In this document: in pieces, positions 51,512 through 58,157 of the stretch
How the letters are laid out: the number at the start of each line of letters is the position of its first letter
Numbering within the stretch: position 1 is the stretch's first letter
Notes under the pieces: model-generated
The model's input: the letters and a program-made list of their open reading frames with translations, nothing else
Databases searched by the model: none
What the model was told of the DNA's origin: nothing
From: Rhodospirillaceae bacterium
GTDB lineage: Bacteria > Pseudomonadota > Alphaproteobacteria > Rhodospirillales > Rhodospirillaceae
NCBI GenBank assembly: GCA_019694335.1
Contig: JAIBCD010000015.1
Coordinates: 1 to 58,157 of the forward strand
Length of the DNA stretch: 58,157 nucleotides
Direction: 5' to 3'
Made by a program: the position numbers and the translations under genes

Positions 51512-52613
51512 GGCGTTCTCCGATCCCGGGCACCGGCCCGTAACTGCGTTCCGCGCCCACCACCCGCGGGCCGGGCGCCGGATAAGACACCGGGCCATTA
51601 GGCGTCCCGACCGTGATGCGCCGGAGATGCGGGTGCGCCGCCAGCGCGGCCATGTCGTTGACGGCGGCGAAGGCGATATCGGCCTCGCTCAACACTGTCT
51701 CGGCGTCGCGCGCATCGCGCGCGGCGAAGGCCTGGGCCACCATGCCGTCGGTGTCGGGGCGGTTCCGGACGCGCGCGACATTGGTGGCGAAGCGCGGATC
51801 GGTGGCCGCGCCCGGGTTGTTCAGGAACACCGCCGCCAGCCGGGCCCACTCACGGTCGCTCTGGATCGAGATCAGGATGCTTTTGCCGTCCCTGCACTTG
51901 AACACGCCGTAAGGCGCGATCGAGGGATGCGCGAGGCCGAGGCGCTTGGGCGATTTGCCGCCTTCATGGTTCAGCAGCGGCACCGTCAGCCAGTCGGCCA
52001 TCACATCGAACATGGAGATGCGGATATCGGCGCCCGCGCCCGTTGTCCCGCGCGCGATCAACGCCTCGAGGATCGCGGCGTGGGCGGCGGCGCCGGTGGC
52101 GACATCGACGATCGACACCCCCACCCGCGCCGGTTCGCCGGCGCTGCCGGTGATGGACGCGAGGCCGGACTCCGCCTGGATCAACAGGTCATAGGCCTTG
52201 CGCGCCGCCAGCGGCCCTTCGTCGCCGTAGCCCGAGATGGAACAGCAGATCAGGCGCGGGTGCTTCCCCCGTAATTCCTCCGGCCCCACGCCCAGGCGCG
52301 CCGCCGCGCCGGGCTTGAGGTTCTGGATGAATACGTCGGCCCCCGCCACCAGCGCCGCCAGCCGGGCTTTGCCTTCGGCGGTGGCGGCGTCCACCACCAC
52401 CGACTCCTTGCCGCGGTTGAGCCAGACGAAATAGCTGCTCTGTCCGCGCGCGACATCATCGTAACCGCGCGCGAAATCGCCTTCGGGGCGCTCGATCTTG
52501 ATGACGCGCGCGCCCGCGTCCGCCAGCCGCGCGCTGCAATAGGGCGCGGCCACCGCCTGCTCCAGGGCCACCACCGTCAGGCCCGCCAGGGGGCTTTTGA
52601 GGCTCGGTTCCAT
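51504..52613 (-). CDS. Class III (CaiB/BaiF) CoA-transferase
   Basis: A 369-aa protein from ATG 52611-52613 (MEPSLKSPLAGLTVVALEQA); an ATG at 52628 is also possible. Family features: AAPYCSARLADAGARVIKIE, GDFARGYDDVARGQSSYFVW, NRGKESVVVD, ADVFIQNLKPGAAARLG and YDLLIQAESGL, which carries the catalytic Asp. It exchanges CoA between an acyl-CoA and a carboxylate. With the overlapping hydratase it suggests a short dicarboxylate pathway; no lyase gene is next to it. Confidence 0.9.
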   Translation of the reverse strand: MEPSLKSPLAGLTVVALEQAVAAPYCSARLADAGARVIKIERPEGDFARGYDDVARGQSSYFVWLNRGKESVVVDAATAEGKARLAALVAGADVFIQNLKPGAAARLGVGPEELRGKHPRLICCSISGYGDEGPLAARKAYDLLIQAESGLASITGSAGEPARVGVSIVDVATGAAAHAAILEALIARGTTGAGADIRISMFDVMADWLTVPLLNHEGGKSPKRLGLAHPSIAPYGVFKCRDGKSILISIQSDREWARLAAVFLNNPGAATDPRFATNVARVRNRPDTDGMVAQAFAARDARDAETVLSEADIAFAAVNDMAALAAHPHLRRITVGTPNGPVSYPAPGPRVVGAERSYGPVPGIGERRG

Positions 52614-52674
52614 GCGGCGACTTTGCATGACAGGTCCACTGCCCCGCAATTAAAATGCATGCGAGACTGGCGCG

Positions 52675-53415
52675 ATGACGGAGCAAAGCTGGATCGGGAA
52701 GCCGTTGGACATGGGCTCGGACCTTCGGGCCGAGACCGCCAATGCGCGCCATCTCTCCATGATCCTCGCCGATACCCGCGCCCCCCGCCGCGCCAGCGCC
52801 GCCGCGCAATATGCACACGACCTGTTGGACCGCACCCTGGCCGCGCATGTGGCGGGGCCGGTCGCTTGCGCCAAGGGCTGCAACCTGTGCTGCCACACCT
52901 TCGTCAGCGCCACGATCCCGGAGATTTTCCGGCTGGCGGAACAGGTGCGCGACACAGCGCCCATCCTCACCGCCGCGCGCGAAGCCCGCGCCATCGGGCA
53001 GGCGCGGCGCTTCACCGCCCGCGTTTCCTGCCCGTTGCTTCAAAACGGTCTCTGCGGCGGCTATGACGGCCGCCCCCTCGCCTGCCGCACCATGCTGTCG
53101 CGCTCGCTCGCGGCCTGCACGGCGTATTTCCCCATCAACGGTTCCGGCGCGCTCGACTACGCCCCCGGCGCGCGCGAGGCCCGGGGCCGGGTGGAGATGA
53201 TCCTGCTGGCCGCGCTCGCGCTGGCGGGTCTTCCCGGAACCCATGTCGAGATGATCCAGGGCCTGGCGGTCGCGCTCACCGAACCCGACGCCGAACGCCG
53301 CTGGCTTAACGGTGAAGATGTGTTCGCGGGCGTGGAAAACGACAGCGGCGACGCGAACGGCGACCTCGCCACCTGGGTGCCGATTTTGATGTCCTTGGCA
53401 CAAAGGGCCTGGTGA
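52675..53415 (+). CDS. YkgJ-type cysteine-cluster protein
   Basis: A 246-aa protein with the zinc/iron-chelating cysteine pattern of the YkgJ family: CAKGCNLCCHTFVSATIPE, then CPLLQNGLCGGYDGRPLACR. Relatives may act in metal handling or modification; function is not established. It diverges from the CoA-transferase; AATTAAAAT in the 61-bp gap is the only promoter-like sequence. Confidence 0.85.
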   Translation: MTEQSWIGKPLDMGSDLRAETANARHLSMILADTRAPRRASAAAQYAHDLLDRTLAAHVAGPVACAKGCNLCCHTFVSATIPEIFRLAEQVRDTAPILTAAREARAIGQARRFTARVSCPLLQNGLCGGYDGRPLACRTMLSRSLAACTAYFPINGSGALDYAPGAREARGRVEMILLAALALAGLPGTHVEMIQGLAVALTEPDAERRWLNGEDVFAGVENDSGDANGDLATWVPILMSLAQRAW

Positions 53416-53468
53416 ATGCGACCCCTCCGCACGGCGCCGATCCTGGCGGCGCAAGCGCGCGGGAACCC

Positions 53469-53831
53469 CTAACCGCGGTTTTTCGCCTTGGCCTTTTTCG
53501 CGGTTTTCGCGGGCAGGCTTTCCACGAAATCCAGGCCCAGGCCGATCCAACGCACGAGGTCGCGCTTGGCCTTGAGCCCCGCCGGCGCCACGTAGACGAA
53601 CCCTTTCAAAGGCCGTCCGGTGAAATCCATCGGCCGGGCGTGACGCCGGCTCAAGACCTCTTCGTACCGGTCCGGGCCGACGCGCAACATGAAGTTCTCG
53701 CGGGCGATGCCGCAGCACATGTGGCCGCGCACCATGAAGCACAAGCCGCCGAACATCTTCTTCTCGGTGACGTCGTTGCGCACGGCCAGGACTTCGCGCA
53801 TCCGCGACGCCAGTTCGACATCGAAAGCCAT
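53469..53831 (-). CDS. TfoX N-terminal-domain protein
   Basis: A 120-aa protein from ATG 53829-53831, limited to the TfoX/Sxy N-terminal fold: VTEKKMFGGLCFMVRGHMCC, ENFMLRVGPDRYEEVLSRR, MDFTGRPLKGFVYV, ending in a Lys-rich tail. The C-terminal helix-hairpin part of competence regulators is missing, so it is one of the short members whose role is unknown. A start at 53897 would add 22 atypical residues. Confidence 0.87.
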   Translation of the reverse strand: MAFDVELASRMREVLAVRNDVTEKKMFGGLCFMVRGHMCCGIARENFMLRVGPDRYEEVLSRRHARPMDFTGRPLKGFVYVAPAGLKAKRDLVRWIGLGLDFVESLPAKTAKKAKAKNRG

Positions 53832-53918
53832 GAACCCGCCCTCACAAAAGCCCCGGAGCGATATTCCCGGCACCCGGGCGGGAAAGACAAGGGGCAATCG
53901 GCCGATTATGATCGCGCC

Positions 53919-56831
53919 ATGGGGACGCGGGGCAATCCGTGGCGGCGGCTTAGACAGCTGATCTGGCTGCTCGCCTTGATTCCGGCGGCGTTGCCCGCGC
54001 TGGCGCAGATCGAACCCTTCGAGGCCGACGACACCGCCATTCCGCGTTTACCTGTTTCACGTGAAACATCGCGCCCGGAAAAACCCGCGGCGCTCCCTTC
54101 CCGCCCTTTGCGCCTGTTGCTCGGCTACACGCCCAAGGCGCTGACCGACATGCCCGACATCCACACCGTGGCGGCGCAGATCGTCAGCCAGATCAACCTG
54201 ACCCTCGCGAATTCCAACGTCGCCCTCACGGTCGAGCTCGCCGGCATGGACCGGGTCGATTACACCGAGGCCGCCGACGAGACCTCGGGCTCCATGCTCA
54301 ACGCCGTGACCACGGGCACAGGCGACTTCACGCGCCTCGCCGCCCTGCGCCAGGTGGTGAAGGCCGACCTGGTGATGGTCATGGCGCACTGGGTCTATGA
54401 CAACAACTGCGGGCGCGGCTGGCAGCTCGATGCACTCGACAACGGCGCGACCTCGCTGGCCGAAGCGGCGCGGTTCGGGATCAGCGTCCTCTCCACCGAC
54501 ACGTCCAACTGCGCCACCGTGCGCTCCGCACCCCACGAGATCGGCCATAACCTGGGCGCGGCCCACGACCGCTATGTCACGCCGGGCGCCGCGCCCGGTC
54601 CCGCCAGCTACAACTACGGCTATGTCGACGCGGCGGCGCGCGTGCGCGACATGATGGCCTATGCCAATGAATGCACGGCGCAGGGCCTGCGCTGCGTCCG
54701 GCTGTTCATCTACGCCGACCCCGACATCATGTACAACGGCCGGCCCTTGGGCGTGCCGGTCGCGAGCCCCAAAGCCGCGGCGGCGGCGCGGCGCATCCGC
54801 GAGATCGCGCCTTACGTGGTGCAGTTCCGCGACACGCTGCGGGGCACCGCCAACATGCTGGCGGTGACCACCACCGGCCAGGGCACGGTGGCCGGCCCGG
54901 CCATCGACTGCGGCCCGTCATGCAGCGCCGAATATGCTGAAAGCGCGAGCGTCACGCTCAGCGCGCGGCCCGCCGCCGGTTGGCGGTTCGCCGGCTGGGG
55001 CGGTGCCTGCGCGGGGCTCACCTGCACCGTCGCCATGAATGGCGGCAAAGCGGTGAGCGCCGCCTTCATCCCCGCGCTGCATCTCGGCGGCATCGGGGCG
55101 GCGTCGGTGCTGCGCTTCGCCAATACCGGCGCCGCGGCGGGGCGTGTGGCGGTGAACCTCACCAATCCCGTCACCGGCGCGGACCTCGGCCGCTGGACCA
55201 GTCCCGCGATTGCGCCCAACGCATCGCGGGATTTCACCACCGCCGAAATCACCAGGAACATCGTCCCCGGCACGGCACTGCCCGCGACCTACGCGGTCAC
55301 GGTCGAGCCGGAATTCCAGGGCACGGTGCAGCACATATCATCCCGCGCCAACCTCTCCACCTGCGACGCCGGCGTCACCGGCGACCCCGAACATCTCTCC
55401 CAGGTCACCGCATCCTCGACCGTCGTGGTCGCGCAAAGCGTGCGCGGCAACGACGCCGTCGATTCCGGCGCCCATGACGCCGCCAGCGCCACCTTCGGCG
55501 TATTCGACGCCCGCGACGGCACGCGCCTCGGCGCTTACACGACGCCCGTGATCCCGCGCAACGGCCAACTGATGATCCCAGCCGCGGACATCGAGCGCGG
55601 CCTCGCGGTCCGCGCCCCCGCCTACAATATCGCGGTGGAAGGCGCCTTCAGCGGCTACCTCCAGCATCTCGCGATCAATGCCGGCGTGGTGGCGGACATG
55701 ACCACCGCCTGCGCCTTCACGGCGCCCGCGCCGGTCTTCGACACCAACGCACTGATTCAACCGGGGCCGGTGTTTTCGGACGGCGCCGGCGGGCAATCCT
55801 ACCTGCGCTTCTTCAACACCGGCACAGCGGCGGGCACGGTCAACGTCACGCTGGCCAATCCCATGACCGGCGTGCTGCTCGGCCAGTGGACCAGCCCCGC
55901 CATCGCCCCCAACGCCGCGCGCCAGTTCCCACTTTCCGAGATCGAGGCCGCGCTGCCCGGCCCACGCTCCGCCACGTATACCGCATTGGTGCAAACCCAG
56001 ATCGCCGGCACGCTGCAGCATGTTCTCTGGCGCGCGGACGGCACCTTGGTCAACGCCAGCACCTGCGACGTGGGTGTCGGCGCGAACGCCACCCAGGTCG
56101 CCAACGTGCATGCGCCGCTGATCGCCGGTTACGCCAGTTCCCTGGTGCTCACCAACACCGGCGCGACCGCGAGCGCGACGCTCGGGCTCTACGACGCCGC
56201 CACCGGCCAGCGGCGCGGGAGCTACGTCACCGCGCCCGTGCCCGGCGGCGGGCAACTGACATTGCCCATGACGCAAATCCTGGCGTCCTTGAGTTCGCCT
56301 GGGAATTTTCCGGGCGCGGTGCTGCATTACGTGGTGAAGATCGAGAACACCTTCCCCGGGTTCATCCAGCACCTGGTCACCAGCGCCGCCACCGGCGTGG
56401 TCACCGACCTCACCGCCGCCTGCACCCTGCCGGTGCCCAGCATCCGCTATGAAATGTGCGATCCCGCCAGCCCGTGCGCGCTCAGCCCCGGCGCGAATGT
56501 CGCGGGCCAGCTCAAATCGCAGTACCTCACCGACAATTATCGCGTCACCCTGGCGGCGGGACGCACGGTCACCATCGAGATCAAGGGCCGGGATTCCGGC
56601 GCCGGCACCCTGTTCGCGCCACGCCTGGTGATCTACGGCGCCGACCCCGCGACGCCCTTGGCAAACGTCACCACCGGTGGCGCGGGCCGCGACGTGCGGT
56701 ACCAATTCTCCCCACCCGCCAGCGGGATCTACACCCTCGTCGTGAGCGCGCGCGAATCCGGCTACTCCACCGAGGACGATTTCCAGGTCATCAACCCGAC
56801 CATGGGAACCTACCGGATTTCGGTGAACTGA
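53919..56831 (+). CDS. Secreted metzincin protease with InlB-like domain and paired modules
   Basis: A 970-aa protein from ATG 53919. Signal peptide (LIWLLALIPAALPALAQ). Metzincin domain at about 62-310 with HEIGHNLGAAHDRY (206-219), the reprolysin-like HExxHxxGxxHD form, preceded by a Cys-containing loop. One InlB-like repeat at about 310-385 (GRFAGWGGACAGLTC-type). Then four copies of the shared module in A-B-A-B order (VLRFANTGAAAG...NLSTCDAG; MTTACAF; YLRFFNTGTAAGT...NASTCDVG; DLTAACTL) and a C-terminal PPC-like domain (about 845-970). A parS-like site lies in codons 45-50. Probably extracellular proteolysis or surface binding. Confidence 0.85.
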   Translation: MGTRGNPWRRLRQLIWLLALIPAALPALAQIEPFEADDTAIPRLPVSRETSRPEKPAALPSRPLRLLLGYTPKALTDMPDIHTVAAQIVSQINLTLANSNVALTVELAGMDRVDYTEAADETSGSMLNAVTTGTGDFTRLAALRQVVKADLVMVMAHWVYDNNCGRGWQLDALDNGATSLAEAARFGISVLSTDTSNCATVRSAPHEIGHNLGAAHDRYVTPGAAPGPASYNYGYVDAAARVRDMMAYANECTAQGLRCVRLFIYADPDIMYNGRPLGVPVASPKAAAAARRIREIAPYVVQFRDTLRGTANMLAVTTTGQGTVAGPAIDCGPSCSAEYAESASVTLSARPAAGWRFAGWGGACAGLTCTVAMNGGKAVSAAFIPALHLGGIGAASVLRFANTGAAAGRVAVNLTNPVTGADLGRWTSPAIAPNASRDFTTAEITRNIVPGTALPATYAVTVEPEFQGTVQHISSRANLSTCDAGVTGDPEHLSQVTASSTVVVAQSVRGNDAVDSGAHDAASATFGVFDARDGTRLGAYTTPVIPRNGQLMIPAADIERGLAVRAPAYNIAVEGAFSGYLQHLAINAGVVADMTTACAFTAPAPVFDTNALIQPGPVFSDGAGGQSYLRFFNTGTAAGTVNVTLANPMTGVLLGQWTSPAIAPNAARQFPLSEIEAALPGPRSATYTALVQTQIAGTLQHVLWRADGTLVNASTCDVGVGANATQVANVHAPLIAGYASSLVLTNTGATASATLGLYDAATGQRRGSYVTAPVPGGGQLTLPMTQILASLSSPGNFPGAVLHYVVKIENTFPGFIQHLVTSAATGVVTDLTAACTLPVPSIRYEMCDPASPCALSPGANVAGQLKSQYLTDNYRVTLAAGRTVTIEIKGRDSGAGTLFAPRLVIYGADPATPLANVTTGGAGRDVRYQFSPPASGIYTLVVSARESGYSTEDDFQVINPTMGTYRISVN
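54053..54068. other. parS-like ParB binding site inside the metzincin gene
   Basis: TGTTTCACGTGAAACA is a perfect 16-bp palindrome matching the bacterial parS consensus (TGTTNCACGTGNAACA) at every position. It overlaps codons 45-50 of the protease. The codons CGT TTA CCT GTT TCA CGT GAA ACA are AT-ending or rare here, in a gene that otherwise favours GC-ending codons, so the DNA sequence itself seems conserved. No parA or parB is in the window. Confidence 0.8.
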
Positions 56832-56980
56832 CTGCCGTTTCGCCAGCGGATTGATGGATTGGGCCTCGGGCGTACCGGAGAGGTGGTCTCCCGGCACGGT
56901 CGGATAGCCATTCCCATGGAAGCCTCCCTTCAAAATGTTCTTGTTTTGTTCTTTTTGCGCGCGTACAGTCGGCGGTCCCA

Positions 56981-57022
56981 TCAACACGAGGAACTCAACA
57001 CGAGGAACTCAAGGCGAGGAAC
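56981..57022 (+). repeat. Three tandem 14-bp repeats containing GAGGA
   Basis: TCAACACGAGGAAC occurs twice in tandem (56981-56994, 56995-57008) followed by TCAAGGCGAGGAAC (57009-57022). Each unit carries a Shine-Dalgarno-like GAGGA. The last lies just before GGAGGG and the ATG at 57035. The rest of the 203-bp gap (56832-57034) shows only a T-rich stretch (TTGTTTTGTTCTTTTT). Confidence 0.8.
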
Positions 57023-57034
57023 GGAGGGCGGGAC

Positions 57035-57292
57035 ATGGCGGCGAGCGCGGGCGAATGGGTGCGGCAGATCGTGGCGGCGTCAAGCCACGAGCCGATGACC
57101 ACGGAAGCGATCTGGAAGGCCCTGGATAAATACGCGGGCGCGGGGCCGAATACGCTCGCGCGCATCCAGGCGGTGCTCGAGCACATCGACAACCAGCTGA
57201 TCGAACGCAACGATGGCCCGGCCATGCGCGGCCTGTGGGCGGCGGTCGCGGATTACCTGGAGAAAGTGCAGGAAGGTTTGGCGGCGGCCTGA
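57035..57292 (+). CDS. Small hypothetical protein (85 aa)
   Basis: An 85-aa, mainly helical cytosolic protein: GEWVRQIVAASSHEPMTTEA, IWKALDKYAGAGPNTLARIQ, VLEHIDNQLIERNDG and a C-terminal helix. GGAGGG precedes the ATG. It has no signal peptide or known motif; length and pattern suggest a helical-bundle regulator or partner protein, which is only a guess. Confidence 0.65.
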   Translation: MAASAGEWVRQIVAASSHEPMTTEAIWKALDKYAGAGPNTLARIQAVLEHIDNQLIERNDGPAMRGLWAAVADYLEKVQEGLAAA

Positions 57293-57306
57293 CCCTGTCC
57301 GTGTCA

Positions 57307-57327
57307 TTGCCCGCTTTATGCGGGCAA
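57307..57327. repeat. Short intergenic palindrome (TTGCCCGC/GCGGGCAA)
   Basis: An 8-bp perfect inverted repeat TTGCCCGC-TTTAT-GCGGGCAA preceded by GTCA, in the gap between the small gene and the permease. It has the form of the GTCATTGCCCG-type palindromes common between genes in rhizobia and relatives (general knowledge). No T-tract follows, so it is not a typical terminator. Confidence 0.55.
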
Positions 57328-57428
57328 CACGGAAAGAGAACCTCCACACGTCATCGTGTCCTCTCCGCCATAGACGCGCCCCCGCTGTCCTCTAAGATCG
57401 TCTCCGGGGATTGATCCGGGGTGATGCG

Positions 57429-58157
57429 ATGGCCGAAGCGGGCGGCAAGACGGCACTGATCCGCGCCATCACGCCGTTCGGCGCGTCGCTGCTGATCCTC
57501 AACGGCATGATGGGCGCGGGCATCTTCGCGCTGCCGGCCACGGTCTCGGCCATGACCGGCATGTTCACGCCCTGGCTGTTCGTGATCGTGGCGGCGATGT
57601 TCATCACCATCGCGCTCACCTTCGCCGAACTCGCCAGCTACTTCCGCGCCTCGGGCGGGCCGGTGCTCTATACCTCCACCGCCTTCGGCCCCGGCGCCGG
57701 GTTCATCACCGGCTGGATCCTGTGGCTGGGCCGCGTCGCGGGCATCGCCGCCAACATGAGCGTGCTGGCGCTCTACGCCGGCGCGATCTGGCCGGTGGTG
57801 GCGGACGGCGTGGGCCGCACGATCATGATCGTCATCACCTGCGTGACGCTCACCGCCGCCAACGTGGTGGGGGTGAAGGAAGGTGTGCGCACCGTGGCGG
57901 TTTTCACGGTGCTGAAGGTCGCGCCGATCGTGGTCCTGCTGGTGCTCGGCATTCCCCATTACGGATGGGAGGTCATCGCGCCCTCCACCATTCCGCCGTT
58001 CGACAGCATCGGCGGCGCCGCGTTGCTGCTCATGTACGCCTTCGTCGGTTTCGAGACCGCGCTGGTGCCGGCCGCCGAGACCGAGAACCCCAAGCGCGCC
58101 CTGCCCCGCGCGCTGGTCTACACCATGCTCGCCACCGGCCTGCTCTACTGGGCGATC
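57429..58157 (+). CDS. APC-superfamily amino-acid permease, 3' end outside window
   Basis: Open frame of 243 codons from ATG 57429 to the right edge: MAEAGGKTALIRAITPFGAS, LLILNGMMGAGIFALPATVS, then further hydrophobic helices (FVIVAAMFITIALTFAEL; GPGAGFITGWILWLGRVAGI; FTVLKVAPIVVLLVLGI; LLLMYAFVGFETALVPAAET). GAGIFALPA is the helix-1 unwound substrate site and FVGFETALVPAAE that of helix 6 in APC transporters. Probably imports or exchanges an amino acid; specificity unknown. No good ribosome site; an overlapping ATG at 57424 is out of frame. Confidence 0.88.
   Translation, partial: MAEAGGKTALIRAITPFGASLLILNGMMGAGIFALPATVSAMTGMFTPWLFVIVAAMFITIALTFAELASYFRASGGPVLYTSTAFGPGAGFITGWILWLGRVAGIAANMSVLALYAGAIWPVVADGVGRTIMIVITCVTLTAANVVGVKEGVRTVAVFTVLKVAPIVVLLVLGIPHYGWEVIAPSTIPPFDSIGGAALLLMYAFVGFETALVPAAETENPKRALPRALVYTMLATGLLYWAI

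Noticed and set aside
53173-53190. CCCGGGGCCGGG in the YkgJ gene as a fifth island repeat
   Set aside because: Only the GC-rich 12-mer matches; flanking CGCTTATGGGA and palindromes are absent and it is in coding sequence.
53412-53918. Extended N terminus for the metzincin protein from 53412
   Set aside because: That stretch is antisense to the TfoX-N gene, and a signal peptide starts only after ATG 53919.

Overview
GC-rich chromosomal segment whose gene content and order fit an alphaproteobacterium. The evidence is a DivK-type response regulator, the run pyrB-pyrC-plsY-dprA-topA-rnr followed further on by rpmG and divK, a gatCAB cluster, and many ATGA stop/start overlaps. No tRNA, rRNA, CRISPR array, transposase or integrase was found. 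Genus cannot be told from the sequence alone.

Layout. 0-3.7 kb: gatC-gatA-gatB and two small downstream genes, all minus. 3.7-7.7 kb: divergent ruvX, a GFA-fold protein, then pyrB-pyrC-plsY as one translationally coupled run. 7.7-9.4 kb: a compositionally different insert with two tandem secreted paralogues and a MepA-like murein endopeptidase. 9.5-17.5 kb: dprA, topA, rnr and a lipoprotein S41 protease. 17.5-31.4 kb: two large secreted repeat proteins, cysK, three paralogous surface-carbohydrate biosynthesis genes around rpmG, then divK and purU. 31.5-38.2 kb: a receiver-like protein, an aldo/keto reductase, and an adaptor/ATPase/two-permease export operon ending in a LytTR regulator. 38.4-41.5 kb: a monooxygenase fragment, a VWA membrane protein, a Tat-exported VOC protein and a small secreted protein behind an FNR-type box. 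41.5-45.8 kb: an AT-richer island of small secreted genes separated by a recurrent palindromic repeat, with two frameshifted genes. 45.8-58.2 kb: msrA, a GNAT enzyme, a penicillin-acylase-family hydrolase, a CoA-transferase/hydratase operon, a YkgJ-type protein, a TfoX-N protein, a secreted metzincin and the start of an amino-acid permease.

Four observations deserve most attention. (1) A perfect 16-bp parS-like palindrome lies inside the metzincin gene at 54053-54068, in a run of codons atypical for the gene. (2) Four repeat sites at 41.7-45.8 kb combine a GGTGCGACAAAA palindrome, a CCAC/GTGG hairpin and a sequence shaped like a tRNA 3' end, and they delimit cassette-like gene modules. (3) Two otherwise unrelated peptidoglycan-type enzymes, one in each compositional island, share an N-terminal PRxPxG...SGEWT motif and lack signal peptides. 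(4) Three secreted proteins at 17.5, 28 and 54 kb share an unrecognised module of roughly 100 residues ending in a lone cysteine, about eight copies in all, next to metzincin, InlB-like or PPC-like domains. rnr also lacks any AUG, GUG or UUG start upstream of its winged-helix domain.
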